A stretch of 64,000 nt of DNA from Chryseobacterium viscerum (GTDB lineage Bacteria > Bacteroidota > Bacteroidia > Flavobacteriales > Weeksellaceae). Below the pieces are notes generated by a model. That model was not told the DNA's origin and ran no database searches. It was given only the letters and a program-made list of their open reading frames with translations. The position numbers and the translations under genes were made by a program. Where the stretch lies: positions 1,178,001 to 1,242,000 of the forward strand of contig NZ_JAPDFT010000001.1 of the NCBI RefSeq assembly GCF_025949665.1, written 5' to 3'. Of the stretch, positions 16,115 through 25,019 are shown piece by piece; the first letter of the stretch is position 1; each line of letters opens with the position of its first letter.

Positions 16115-16308
16115 GGCTGTTTGGGACCAAGACGAGCGTATCTTCAAACACTTTTATAGATGATTTGGTTCGGTTGAGCCAGATTAAACAAGAATTGCAA
16201 ATCCTGTGTTTATCAAATAATTTCTTTTAGTTTTTGAAATCTTAAATTTTATTGAAATTTATCATTTAAAGATGTATGTAGAACATTTAACGGTCTGCAT
16301 TGTTCCGA

Positions 16309-17031
16309 TTACCACGGTAATTCACCCTCTTCTCCAAAAAACTTTCCAGTAGGCCCATTCTTGTCAAGCATTGCATATTTAGCAAGGTTTATACAGTTTT
16401 CTGCCGCAGATTTTCCACCACTGTTACCATTAAAGTCTGTGGAAGTCCATCCCGGAGTAACACAATTTATTTTAAAACCAAGATCTTTATATTCATATGC
16501 TAAGGCAACTGTATAAGCGTTTAAAGCTGTTTTAGAAGGACCATAACTAATAGATTTAGCATTATATAGAAGCCATTGCGGGTCCTGGTGCTTTGTTAAT
16601 GACGATAGATCGCTTGTAATATTTTCAATCACAGGCAGAGGTGATTTTTTTAAATATGGCAGGAATGCTTCTGTTACGGCAATGGTCCCGAAAAAGTTTG
16701 TTTCAAAAACTTCCCGCACATCAGAAAGATTTAAAGGGTTATCCTTACTTTGTCTTCTACCTAGAATGCCGGCATTGTTGATCAGGATATCAAGCACATC
16801 GCTATCCTTTCCGAATTCCTTTGCAGCTTTCTTTACAGATTCTTCATCTGATATGTTGATTTCTAATAGCATGCAATTTTCTAAACCGGAGCTTTTTAAA
16901 TCATTAATTGCTTTCTGGCCTATTTCAATATTTCGGCATCCGAGGTAAACAAAATATCCTTTCTGAAGAAGATATTTGGCAAGCTCAAAGCCAAGGCCTT
17001 TATTGGCACCTGTAATAAGTACTTTTCTCAT
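16309..17031 (-). CDS. Short-chain dehydrogenase/reductase
   Basis: A 240-residue cytosolic classical SDR. The Rossmann nucleotide-binding motif TGANKGLG is at residues 7-14, the NNAG motif at 85-88, and the catalytic Y163-x-x-x-K167 in YGPSK. It is expected to use NAD(P)H to reduce or oxidise a small carbonyl or hydroxyl compound; the substrate cannot be told. The KGLG glycine motif and GWTSTDFNG segment near the C-terminus are typical of the carbonyl-reductase-like SDRs. An AraC regulator gene lies 42 bases upstream on the same strand, a frequent pairing with such SDRs, and probably controls it. Confidence 0.9.
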   Translation of the reverse strand: MRKVLITGANKGLGFELAKYLLQKGYFVYLGCRNIEIGQKAINDLKSSGLENCMLLEINISDEESVKKAAKEFGKDSDVLDILINNAGILGRRQSKDNPLNLSDVREVFETNFFGTIAVTEAFLPYLKKSPLPVIENITSDLSSLTKHQDPQWLLYNAKSISYGPSKTALNAYTVALAYEYKDLGFKINCVTPGWTSTDFNGNSGGKSAAENCINLAKYAMLDKNGPTGKFFGEEGELPW

Positions 17032-17073
17032 TGTAATCTGTTTAGTTGTTTATAAAGTAAATGATAATTGAAT

Positions 17074-17895
17074 TCACGTGGGAATCTTTTCAGAGGAGGC
17101 ATTGAAGCCATAGTATTTTTTAAATGTGGTGGAAAAATGTGAAAGATTTTCAAAGCCAACCTGCAGGTATATGGAAGAGGGGGCTTTCTTTTCTTCAAAA
17201 ATAAGCCTTTTGGCTTCTTCAAGGCGCATTTTCATTAGCCATTTATGCGGAGGCAGATTATAGATTTTCTTAAAGTCTCTTTTAAATGTGGCTAAACTCC
17301 GACCAGAAAGGTAAGCAAATCGTTCTAAGGTAATATTGTAAATATAGTTCTTGCTCATAAACTCACCCAATTCAAGTTTTATCGGTTCAGTAAAATCAAA
17401 AAGACTTTTTTTGATACCGGGCCAAAGTATTTCCAGCAACAAAAAAATCTCTTTTGTCTTGTTAGTACTTAGTTGTCCTGGAATATTCTGTCCTGAATTG
17501 ATATAAGGCTTTAGCGATTCAAAAAAACCTGACATAAGATCATTTTTAGCTATAAGAAATCTTTCCATATATTCTTTGGAAGAGTCTGAATCTGTATTTG
17601 CTGCATGTAGATCTTCCAGTATAAGACTATTTAAAAAATCGCGTGTAAGCAAAATTTTGACCATCTCAAACTTTTCCCCATTTTCACTGTCCATCAATGA
17701 AGCTTTTATCAGCTGGTTTCTTCGGAGTAGGATGGTTTGGCCCGCATCTGCCCGGTGTGTCTTACCATCTTCATAAAATAATATATATCCTTTTTGGATA
17801 TGCCATATCTTATGTTCTACCATAAAAGATTCGATCGCTAAATTATTTTGTTCAGTACAGTAAAAGAATACCTGAGCCTGTTCGGTTGTTGCCAT
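17074..17895 (-). CDS. AraC family transcription regulator
   Basis: I start at the ATG at 17893-17895 (MATTEQAQVFFYCTEQNN); the frame reaches 17916 only through a TTG. The 273-residue soluble protein has an N-terminal cupin-like effector region (HKIWHIQKGYILFYEDGK) and a C-terminal AraC double HTH (about 170-265): LERFAYLSGRSLATFKRDFK and LQVGFENLSHFSTTFKKYYG. It is immediately upstream of the SDR gene on the same strand and likely regulates it and itself. Confidence 0.85.
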   Translation of the reverse strand: MATTEQAQVFFYCTEQNNLAIESFMVEHKIWHIQKGYILFYEDGKTHRADAGQTILLRRNQLIKASLMDSENGEKFEMVKILLTRDFLNSLILEDLHAANTDSDSSKEYMERFLIAKNDLMSGFFESLKPYINSGQNIPGQLSTNKTKEIFLLLEILWPGIKKSLFDFTEPIKLELGEFMSKNYIYNITLERFAYLSGRSLATFKRDFKKIYNLPPHKWLMKMRLEEAKRLIFEEKKAPSSIYLQVGFENLSHFSTTFKKYYGFNASSEKIPT

Positions 17896-18030
17896 TTCCT
17901 TGAAATTATAAAGCAAAATTAGTCGGATTTTTAAATAGTTGGTTTTCTATTCGGCTCAAAATTACTTTTCTATCTGGCTCGTGTGTGAAATGTATTTACC
18001 AGGATGAATTTAATTTGTGAAGACGAAATT

Positions 18031-18795
18031 CTAAATAATCCCCATTTTATTTGCTATATGACATGCTTCAAGCGCACTTTTTACTCGAAGTTTCTCCATA
18101 ATGTTCTGCCTGTGACGATCAACGGTGTTTTTGCTAATAAAAAGTCTTTGAGAAATTTCTTTGCTGGCCCTGCCGACTGATATTTCTTTTAAAATTTCTA
18201 CCTCTCTTTTGGTAAGGATCTTTTTGGTATTGAAATTATGATCAGAAAGAATTTGACCATTACTTGAATTGATGATTACAGGCACAGAAGTATGATTCAT
18301 ACCGCTGCTAAAACTGTACTGATATAAAATGAGTTGGATGCTGTCTGTAGAGGACCCGAAGAATATTTTCAGTTCAATCGGAATATACTGTTGGTCTTTA
18401 TTTAACACTCTTATACCGAGAATGATATGGAAATTCAGTCTGTCTTTTGAGTTTTTATCCTTTATAAAATGGAATAATTTAAGCTCCAAAAGATGTCTTG
18501 TCCTAAGATCATCAGGATGAATAAGCGATAGAATACTGTCGGTTCCAACTGAACTTTGGATGGAACTGGATTTTTCTTCAGCAATACCAAAATATAAAGA
18601 CAGCCCTCCGTGATAAACATATTTTTCTTTTGATTTTAAATCAGTAAGAACTGCCAAAGAGTTTTGCAGTACTGAAAATATAAAGGCAACATGTCTGTAT
18701 TTTTCCAATGACATTTTCGGATCAAGTTCTCCTTTAAACGTCTGGTCAAGAAGAGTATGTGGAGCCTGATTATCAATTACTGGAAAAATGGTCAT
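18031..18795 (-). CDS. LuxR-type HTH regulator with PAS-like N-terminus
   Basis: A 254-residue protein. The N-terminal two thirds resemble a PAS-like sensor region (YHGGLSLYFGIAEEKSS, SLIHPDDLRTRHLLELKLFH; the IHPDD motif is typical of PAS). The C-terminus (about 190-252) is a LuxR/NarL-type HTH: LTKREVEILKEISVGRASKE, then ISKNTVDRHRQNIMEKL. No receiver domain is present, so it is not a classical response regulator. This architecture is widespread in Chryseobacterium. It stands alone, divergent from a small membrane protein gene. A TAATTTTG box on the minus strand at 18837-18844 may be its -7 promoter element. Confidence 0.8.
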   Translation of the reverse strand: MTIFPVIDNQAPHTLLDQTFKGELDPKMSLEKYRHVAFIFSVLQNSLAVLTDLKSKEKYVYHGGLSLYFGIAEEKSSSIQSSVGTDSILSLIHPDDLRTRHLLELKLFHFIKDKNSKDRLNFHIILGIRVLNKDQQYIPIELKIFFGSSTDSIQLILYQYSFSSGMNHTSVPVIINSSNGQILSDHNFNTKKILTKREVEILKEISVGRASKEISQRLFISKNTVDRHRQNIMEKLRVKSALEACHIANKMGII

Positions 18796-18889
18796 TTTTT
18801 ACTATTTTTTTAAGTTTAAGGTCTGTTTACCTTTGTCAAAATTACTAAATCTGTGGTAATTTAATTATTTATCCTTATAATTTTTAGCA

Positions 18890-19444
18890 ATGAACAATAT
18901 GAAACAAAAATTGGTGAACTTTTGTCTTACCACTAATTTCTGGATATTTTTAATTCCGTTGTTGTCCATCTTCAGCATCATGACTTTTTTTATTATCCCG
19001 AATCTGCAACAACAAATAGGCGGAGGAGAGCTGTTGGATACAAGATTCAACGGTTACAACTTAAATGATGTTAATAGTTTAATGGAACAGCTGGGTGAGT
19101 CAGGAAGATCTACTTATCTTTATCTTGAGCTTTTCGGAGATTTGCCTTTTATCATTCTTTATGCCATCACATTTACAATTTTAATTGTAAGGCTGTTTGA
19201 AAAAAATAATTTTAAATCCCGGATTTTATTCTTAATTGTTTTTTTGCCGCTTTTGGCGGGAATATTTGATTGTCTGGAAGATGTTTTGGTTATAAAGCTG
19301 CTACTAACTTATCCTGTTATCGGTTCAAAAAATATTTATTTTTCTTCATCTATTACAACTCTAAAGGGGTACTTCCTTACTTTTACCATCTTTTCTCTAT
19401 TCTTGAACGTCATTATTTTCTTGAGCAAGAAAATAAAAAGATAA
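18890..19444 (+). CDS. Four-span membrane protein of unknown function
   Basis: A 184-residue protein with four hydrophobic segments: about 15-33, 80-100, 110-130 and 160-178. A polar loop between the first two (GGGELLDTRFNGYNLNDVNS) is presumably extracytoplasmic. I do not recognise the family. The start could be 18890 or the ATG at 18899 (MKQKLVNF). It ends 30 bases before the terminator of the convergent tRNA-Arg gene, and it would be the last gene of the putative island. Confidence 0.7.
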   Translation: MNNMKQKLVNFCLTTNFWIFLIPLLSIFSIMTFFIIPNLQQQIGGGELLDTRFNGYNLNDVNSLMEQLGESGRSTYLYLELFGDLPFIILYAITFTILIVRLFEKNNFKSRILFLIVFLPLLAGIFDCLEDVLVIKLLLTYPVIGSKNIYFSSSITTLKGYFLTFTIFSLFLNVIIFLSKKIKR

Positions 19445-19474
19445 TCTAGCTTAAGTAATCAGAAAAAAATAAAA

Positions 19475-19508
19475 AAATGGCGCCAACTGTATTCAGTTGG
19501 TGCCATTT
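19475..19508 (-). terminator. Terminator of tRNA-Arg
   Basis: AAATGGCGCCAACTG pairs with CAGTTGGTGCCATTT around a 4-base loop. On the minus strand the stem is followed by a long T run, directly downstream of the tRNA CCA end. Confidence 0.75.
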
Positions 19509-19514
19509 GGCTTT

Positions 19515-19591
19515 TGGTGACCTCGACAGGATTCAAACCTGTAACCTTCTGAGCCGTAATCAGATGCGCTATTCAGTTGCGCCACGAGGCC
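19515..19591 (-). tRNA. tRNA-Arg (ACG anticodon)
   Basis: On the minus strand the sequence folds as a cloverleaf of 77 bases including an encoded CCA (19515-19517). The acceptor GGCCTCG pairs with CGAGGTC (one G-U). The anticodon arm is TCTGA-TTACGGC-TCAGA with ACG at the anticodon positions. The T arm is ACAGG-TTTGAAT-CCTGT. Its 3' part is duplicated at 4914-4942, making it a probable integration target. Confidence 0.95.
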
Positions 19592-19651
19592 TTGTGTTAC
19601 CTTGTTGTTTAAAGGTTTGCAAATATAGCACTTTTTTCCTTTCTTTGAAAG

Positions 19652-20698
19652 ATGAAACAAAGAATTTTACTTTTATTTACGGTTTTTGCGCTAACAGCTT
19701 GTAAAAGAGAATCAAAAATTTCGTCCTCAGACTGGACAAATATCTCCGCCCGTACCCAGTTTAAGGAGCATGATGGTACCTTGGAGCTGAAATCGGGGAA
19801 TTTCACTTATAATTTTAAACAAAATCAGACTCCATTCAAGAAAATTATCCTGTTGAATGCAAGTATGGCAGGGTATATTTCAGAGCTCGGAGCAGAAAAT
19901 TTAATCATAGGAGTTTCCAGTCCGGAGTATATTTATTCAGATAAAATCCAGAATCTACTGAAAGAAGGAAAAATTCAGAATGTAGGAAGCGAACAGAAAT
20001 ACGATGTGGAAAAGATCATTTCCATGAAACCCGATGCTATTTTTACCAATCATATTGCCAGTTTTGATAATACTTATGAGCTTTTGAAAAATAATGGTAT
20101 TCAGGTTGTATTTCTTGATGAATACATGGAACAGAAACCTTTGGAAAAAACGGCCTATATCAAGCTTTTCGGAGAATTTTTCGGAAAAGAAAAGGAAGCA
20201 GAAGCTAAATATCAGGAGGTTGAAAAAAATTATAGTGAGCTGAAAAAACTGGCTTCAACAGCAAAAGAAAAACCAGTTGTCCTAGCTAACGAAATGTATG
20301 GAGATGTGTGGTATCTTCCCGGAGGAAATACTTCCGTTGCTCATTATATTTCTGATGCCAATGCGAATTATATCATGAAGGACAACAAAGATGAAAAAGC
20401 ACTGACAATGAGCTTTGAAGAAGTATATGCCAAAGCAGGAGGGGTACAGTACTGGGTAAATGCAGGAAGTCACACTTCAAAAAAAGAAATGTTTGGAATG
20501 AATCCCTTCTACGGAAAACTTGATGTATTCAATAAAGGAAAAATATACACTATTGCAGGAAAAGAAAAACTGAAAGCTAATGATTTCTTTGAAAGTGGTG
20601 TCGTAAGAGCAGATCTTATTCTTAAAGATTATATTAAAATCTTCCATCCTGAACTTTTACCAGATTATCAGCTTACTTACATGAAAGAATTACAGTAA
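19652..20698 (+). CDS. ABC-type periplasmic binding lipoprotein (BtuF/FepB-like)
   Basis: A 348-residue protein with a lipoprotein signal (MKQRILLLFTVFALTAC, Cys17). The body fits the cluster A-II type periplasmic binding proteins for cobalamin, haem or iron-siderophores: AGYISELGAENLIIGVSS at the first lobe, KPDAIFTNHIASF, a long linker helix (AEAKYQEVEKNYSELKKLAS), and NPFYGKLDVFNKGKIYTI in the second lobe. No permease or ATPase gene is next to it, so it must work with a transporter encoded elsewhere. It begins 60 bases beyond the tRNA-Arg gene, reading away from it, and probably marks the return to core chromosome. Confidence 0.8.
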   Translation: MKQRILLLFTVFALTACKRESKISSSDWTNISARTQFKEHDGTLELKSGNFTYNFKQNQTPFKKIILLNASMAGYISELGAENLIIGVSSPEYIYSDKIQNLLKEGKIQNVGSEQKYDVEKIISMKPDAIFTNHIASFDNTYELLKNNGIQVVFLDEYMEQKPLEKTAYIKLFGEFFGKEKEAEAKYQEVEKNYSELKKLASTAKEKPVVLANEMYGDVWYLPGGNTSVAHYISDANANYIMKDNKDEKALTMSFEEVYAKAGGVQYWVNAGSHTSKKEMFGMNPFYGKLDVFNKGKIYTIAGKEKLKANDFFESGVVRADLILKDYIKIFHPELLPDYQLTYMKELQ

Positions 20699-20715
20699 AA
20701 CTCATACTATTTGCT

Positions 20716-20723
20716 TATTTTTG
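20716..20723 (+). promoter_or_regulatory. -7 box ahead of mtgA
   Basis: TATTTTTG matches the TAnnTTTG -7 consensus 20 bases upstream of the ATG at 20744. It lies inside the longer TTG-started frame, which supports the 20744 start. No clear -33 TTG was found. Confidence 0.4.
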
Positions 20724-20743
20724 CCTTTCCTTTTTATACAATT

Positions 20744-21388
20744 ATGTGGAAAAAAATTAAACAGCTTATCTTCATCATTCTGGTTCTGAATGTAGTGTTT
20801 ATTATCTGGGGCAGGTTTTTTAATCCGCCAATTACCCTTACCCAGATAGGAGGTCTTTTTGAATATGGAAAACTACACAGAGATTATATTTCCTATGACG
20901 AAATGGGAAGCAATGTAAAAAAAGCAGTAATTGCTTCTGAAGACCAGAAATTCTTTGATCATGACGGTTTCGATTATACAGCCATCGAAAAAGCTATGAA
21001 ATATAATGAGAAGGGTAAAAAAATAAGAGGAGGAAGTACCATTTCCCAACAGACAGCAAAGAATATATTTCTTTGGCAGGGAAGGAGCTGGGTAAGAAAA
21101 GGGCTGGAAGCTGTCTATACTTTTATCATAGAAAAAGTATGGAGTAAAGATATTATCCTTGAAAGATACCTGAATTCCATTGAAATGGGGCAGGGTGTAT
21201 TTGGGGTGGAAGCTGCTGCTCAATATTATTTTGGAAAATCATCCAAAGACCTAAGTGCTTCAGATGCAGCCTGGATTGCCGCTGTATTGCCTAATCCGAA
21301 AAAGTATGACCCTAAAAATCCATCTCCCTATTTAAGAAAGAAACATAATTGGATCATGAGACAGATGAGGAATGTGAGTTTGAAATAG
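20744..21388 (+). CDS. mtgA: Monofunctional peptidoglycan glycosyltransferase
   Basis: The chosen ATG opens MWKKIKQLIFIILVLNVVFI, a single N-terminal membrane anchor; the frame upstream to 20711 begins with TTG and contains a promoter box. The 214-residue protein is a GT51 glycosyltransferase. It carries the catalytic motif SEDQKFFDHDGFD (E66), the second motif GGSTISQQTAKN, and the downstream KDIILERYLNSIEMGQGVFG block. It polymerises lipid II into glycan strands on the outer face of the inner membrane. No transpeptidase domain is present, which fits MtgA rather than a bifunctional PBP. Confidence 0.92.
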   Translation: MWKKIKQLIFIILVLNVVFIIWGRFFNPPITLTQIGGLFEYGKLHRDYISYDEMGSNVKKAVIASEDQKFFDHDGFDYTAIEKAMKYNEKGKKIRGGSTISQQTAKNIFLWQGRSWVRKGLEAVYTFIIEKVWSKDIILERYLNSIEMGQGVFGVEAAAQYYFGKSSKDLSASDAAWIAAVLPNPKKYDPKNPSPYLRKKHNWIMRQMRNVSLK

Positions 21389-21401
21389 TATCTTTGTACT
21401 A

Positions 21402-23432
21402 ATGAAATTCTTTAATTCCAGCACAAACTTTGAGTCAGTTCTTAAAAAATATTTTTCTTTTAAGAATGAAACCCTTTCTTTAGAGCCCTTTGCAGAGTTT
21501 TTAGAGACAATTAAAGAGGCAGACTTTACAGATGTGCTCAATTTTTTCAGAAGCAATCCTAATTTTGCTGAGAACTTTAAACATTATATCCACAATATAT
21601 TTAGAGGAAGACCCTTCAATCTTTCGTTGACGGAGGCTAATATTCTTTCAGAAAATGCTTTCTTTCCGGAACTTAAAAAAAGAATCCTGAACAAGGTTTT
21701 GCCACCTGTTGAAAACGAAAAAACGGTGTGGTTTATGATTGATAATGTGAGTCTTAGACCGAAGAAGGATCTTAGATATCTTCATAATCTTCCTGAAAAT
21801 GAGATTGATGAATTTTTAAACATGCTGGGGGCTTCGGATTTTATTCTGAAACCCAATGTGAAAAAAGAACTTATTTTCTCAATGAATATTCTTTCCTGGA
21901 GGGTTACGGGGATGGCTATGGAAGTGGAAGTGGTGAGAATGGCTCCGCAGTACAGAAATCTGGACAACCCGTTTCTTGCGCTTCAGAACGAACTGGAAAC
22001 ATTAGCAGAAGATCTGGTAAAAGACCCTGAACTTCAGCTGCATTCCAAGGACAGCAGATATAAGCAAATTAAAATCTATGCAGAACAATGCCAGGAATTT
22101 GTAAATATTGCTTTTAAAAATTCTGCCAAATATGGTATTTCCGGAAAGATCAATCAATCCCTGTTAAAAATTCGCCAGCAGACTGAAAGGATATATGAAA
22201 TTGTTCAGTTATTGGTTATCGATACCGATGAAGATGTTCAGATAAAATCTAAACAGTTGATCTTTAATATTCTGAGTTATAAATCTCATAAAAATAATAT
22301 TTCTGATCTGATTAACGATAGTACAAGACTGATTTCCCACCTTATTACCAATCATACCGCAGAAGCAGGGACGCACTATATTACTTCTACCCGAAAGGAA
22401 TATATGACCATGTTCTACAAGGCTAGTGGCGGTGGAATTATTGTAGGGGCACTTTGTGTTCTGAAAATGCTCTACGGATATATCCCCGGGAGTGACTTTT
22501 CACACGCTTTTCTGTACTCCATGAACTATGCAATGGGATTCGTGATGATCTATCTGATGGGCTTTACTCTTGCTACAAAACAGCCGGCAATGACTGCTGC
22601 TACGATGACAAAAGTATTGTCTGAAGAAGGAAAGACCCAAAGAAACAATACTGAGTTTGCCCATTTGGTATCCAAATTATTCCGAAGTCAGTTTATTGCC
22701 TTTGTAGGAAATGTATTGCTTGCTTTTCCGGTGGCGCTTGCCATTATTTACGGATTGGATGTGTTTTTCTCACAAAATCTGGCTGTAGACAGATCTGATA
22801 AATTGTTAAAAGACCTTGATCCTTTTAAATCAAAAGCGATTCTGCATGCAAGTATTGCTGGGTTTTATCTTTTTATTTCAGGGATTATTTCAGGGAATAT
22901 CGGGAACAATTCCGTGTTTTACCAGATTCCGGAAAGAATTGCCAAGAACCTTTCAATCAGAAGCTTTTTCGGAAAGAAATTTGCTAAAGGACTTTCAAAA
23001 TATTATGCTAAAAACTGGCCTGGAATTGTTTCCAACTTTTGGTTTGGGGTGTTCCTTGGAGCAACAGCTCCGGTAGGGATGTTTTTCGGGTTGGATCTTG
23101 ATATCAGGCATATTACATTTGCAGCGGGTAACTTTGCGTTGGGACTATATGGAAAAGATTTTTCAGTAGATTCTTATACGTTCTGGATGTCTTTTGTAAC
23201 AGTTTTCCTGATAGGTTTCTTCAACTTCCTGGTAAGTTTCAGCTTATCCATGTTCCTGGCATTCCGATCAAGAAAGATGAATTTCGGACAGGTAAGTGAG
23301 ATCTATAAAGAAATCTTCAGGTATTTTATGAAGCATCCGTTGAAATTCTTCCTGCCATTAAGTTCCAGACTGGATAAGAAAGCAGATGATCTTATGAACA
23401 GTACTATTTCTAATAAATCAGAAGAACATTAA
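21402..23432 (+). CDS. Large membrane protein of the so-called site-specific recombinase (Gcr) family
   Basis: A 676-residue protein with a soluble N-terminal half (about 1-330, mostly helical) and a C-terminal half with six or more hydrophobic segments (about 345-650: GGGIIVGALCVLKMLYGYIP, FAHLVSKLFRSQFIAFVGN, VFLIGFFNFLVSFSLSMFLA). This layout matches the family annotated as site-specific recombinase (COG4389). I see no tyrosine or serine recombinase catalytic pattern, and the many membrane spans make DNA recombination implausible, so the name is probably historic. The true function is unknown. A TATCTTTG box lies only 5 bases upstream of the ATG, suggesting a near-leaderless transcript. 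Confidence 0.75.
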   Translation: MKFFNSSTNFESVLKKYFSFKNETLSLEPFAEFLETIKEADFTDVLNFFRSNPNFAENFKHYIHNIFRGRPFNLSLTEANILSENAFFPELKKRILNKVLPPVENEKTVWFMIDNVSLRPKKDLRYLHNLPENEIDEFLNMLGASDFILKPNVKKELIFSMNILSWRVTGMAMEVEVVRMAPQYRNLDNPFLALQNELETLAEDLVKDPELQLHSKDSRYKQIKIYAEQCQEFVNIAFKNSAKYGISGKINQSLLKIRQQTERIYEIVQLLVIDTDEDVQIKSKQLIFNILSYKSHKNNISDLINDSTRLISHLITNHTAEAGTHYITSTRKEYMTMFYKASGGGIIVGALCVLKMLYGYIPGSDFSHAFLYSMNYAMGFVMIYLMGFTLATKQPAMTAATMTKVLSEEGKTQRNNTEFAHLVSKLFRSQFIAFVGNVLLAFPVALAIIYGLDVFFSQNLAVDRSDKLLKDLDPFKSKAILHASIAGFYLFISGIISGNIGNNSVFYQIPERIAKNLSIRSFFGKKFAKGLSKYYAKNWPGIVSNFWFGVFLGATAPVGMFFGLDLDIRHITFAAGNFALGLYGKDFSVDSYTFWMSFVTVFLIGFFNFLVSFSLSMFLAFRSRKMNFGQVSEIYKEIFRYFMKHPLKFFLPLSSRLDKKADDLMNSTISNKSEEH

Positions 23433-23438
23433 TATAAT

Positions 23439-23466
23439 AAAAATGCTACCCTCGGGTAGCATTTTT
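23439..23466. terminator. Bidirectional terminator
   Basis: AAAAATGCTACCC and GGGTAGCATTTTT pair around a TC loop between convergent genes ending at 23432 and 23489. T runs lie on both sides, so it can serve both strands. Confidence 0.8.
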
Positions 23467-23488
23467 CTATAGGTATACATTTTTGTCC

Positions 23489-23782
23489 TTATAATATTTG
23501 AAGGTCATTGAACTTTTCTACCCCAAATTTATCCTGGAACTTTTTGAGATAAAAGCTTTTACGCATTTTAAAATCATGTTTCAGTAAGGGAGAATCAATT
23601 TTAATAATAATACATTGGTTTTCTATATTGACACTTCTAATTTCATTGAAAAGGCTTTCATCAAGATACTCTTCAAGGAAATCTTTAATGTCAAAAGCAA
23701 CAAGTTTATGTTCAAAACCATAGATTCTGGCAAAAGATTTTACCAGTTCGGAGGATTGATATTCACGTTTTTTCTTCTTCAT
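23489..23782 (-). CDS. DUF721/DciA-like protein
   Basis: I start at the ATG at 23780-23782 (MKKKKREYQSSELVKSFAR); the frame extends upstream to 23908 but that part is not convincing. The 97-residue product fits DUF721, related to DciA, the replicative helicase loader: an N-terminal basic helix, then KLVAFDIKDFLEEYLDESL and a KIDSPLLKHDFKMRKSFYL block. It lies about 150 bases downstream of recF on the same strand, a pairing common in Bacteroidetes, and fits a role in replication. Confidence 0.75.
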   Translation of the reverse strand: MKKKKREYQSSELVKSFARIYGFEHKLVAFDIKDFLEEYLDESLFNEIRSVNIENQCIIIKIDSPLLKHDFKMRKSFYLKKFQDKFGVEKFNDLQIL

Positions 23783-23936
23783 TGTCGTGGTGCGGGGTTG
23801 GAGGCGTGATTGGGGTTTTAGCGTTCCGTGATTTGGGAATGATAAGTTAAGATAAAAAATACTATAAAAAGGAGAATCAAATTCAAATGCTTCTTTTTTT
23901 TGATTCAAAATTCGGGGAGATACCTATCTTAGCTGG

Positions 23937-25016
23937 TTAGACTTCAAAAATTATACTTTCCTCATTAATTTTCTTTACCACGCTTTCTGTACGTTCTCGA
24001 TGAGTGTCTGTTATGAAAATCTGCCCAAAACTTTCTTTATTTACCAGCTCAATTAGTTGTGAAACTCTCGTATCATCAAGTTTATCAAAAATATCATCAA
24101 GCAATAGAATAGGAGTCTTTTTTGTGAGCTCTTTTACAAGACTCATCTGAGCCAGTTTTAAAGAAATAAGGAAGGATTTCTGCTGCCCCTGAGATCCTGT
24201 TTTTTTGATTAAAACATGATCCATTTCAAAAAGAAGATCATCTTTATGAATTCCTTTTGAAGTATAGGTGAGCATACGGTCTCTTTCAAGGCTTTCTTTT
24301 AAAAGGTTTTCAAAAGAATCTTCCAGCAAATGAGATTCATAAATAACAGATACTGTTTCTTTCCCACCAGAAATAATCTGATAGAAATTCTGAACAATAG
24401 GGTTGAGCTGTTCTACAAACTCTTTTCTTTTCTTAAAAATTTTAGTCCCAAATTTTGTGATCGGGTCATCGTAAATTTCAAGTGAATCTTTATCCCACGT
24501 TCTGTTTTTGGCAAAATATTTCAGTAAAGCATTTCGCTGCTGAATTGTTTTCTGATATTGGATGAGGTCAAAAAGATATTCTGAATCCGTTTGAGAGATC
24601 ATTGCATCCAGAAACTTTCGTCTGCTTTCTCCGGAATCTGAAATGAGATTGGAATCGTAGGGAGAAATCATAACACTCGGAAGGTAGCCGATATGATCTG
24701 CGAGCCTGTCATAGCTCTTATCATTCTTTTTGATCACCTTTTTGGCTTCTTTGGGCTGGGTGATTCTAATGATATCTTCGCTGTCCTCATTCATAATTTC
24801 AGCATCAAGAGTAAAGAAGTCTTCTTCTTTTTTAATATTATTGAGATCTGTATTTCCCAGGAAGCTTTTTCCTACAGATAAATAATGCAGAGCATCCAGA
24901 ATATTGGTCTTTCCCACACCGTTATTGCCCACAAAACAATTGATCTGCGGGGAAAATTCAAATTTTTTCTCAGAGTGGTTTTTGAAATTGTAGAGGGAAA
25001 GCTTCTTAATAATCAT
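23937..25016 (-). CDS. recF: DNA replication and repair protein RecF
   Basis: A 359-residue SMC-like ATPase, normal length for RecF. The Walker A motif GNNGVGKTN is at 30-38. The ABC signature-like block GSQGQQKSFLISLKLAQ and Walker B LLLDDIFDKLDD lie near 270-315, in the usual order. RecF binds ssDNA gaps and helps load RecA at stalled forks. The neighbours are DUF721 downstream and a UbiA-like membrane protein upstream, 3 bases away, so the three are probably one leftward operon. Confidence 0.93.
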   Translation of the reverse strand: MIIKKLSLYNFKNHSEKKFEFSPQINCFVGNNGVGKTNILDALHYLSVGKSFLGNTDLNNIKKEEDFFTLDAEIMNEDSEDIIRITQPKEAKKVIKKNDKSYDRLADHIGYLPSVMISPYDSNLISDSGESRRKFLDAMISQTDSEYLFDLIQYQKTIQQRNALLKYFAKNRTWDKDSLEIYDDPITKFGTKIFKKRKEFVEQLNPIVQNFYQIISGGKETVSVIYESHLLEDSFENLLKESLERDRMLTYTSKGIHKDDLLFEMDHVLIKKTGSQGQQKSFLISLKLAQMSLVKELTKKTPILLLDDIFDKLDDTRVSQLIELVNKESFGQIFITDTHRERTESVVKKINEESIIFEV

Positions 25017-25019
25017 TCG

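Larger units (their letters stand above)
15811..16308. other. Intergenic region with gene remnant and hairpin
   Basis: About 500 bases between two leftward genes. It contains a likely + strand gene remnant (15955-16081) followed at once by a hairpin (16082-16114) that resembles the tRNA-Arg terminator at 19475-19508. I see nothing else in it. Confidence 0.5.

Noticed and set aside
21402..23432. Possible mobile-element recombinase
   Set aside because: Despite the database name, the protein is membrane-embedded, lacks a visible recombinase active site and sits in a core-like setting. I do not count it as evidence of mobility.
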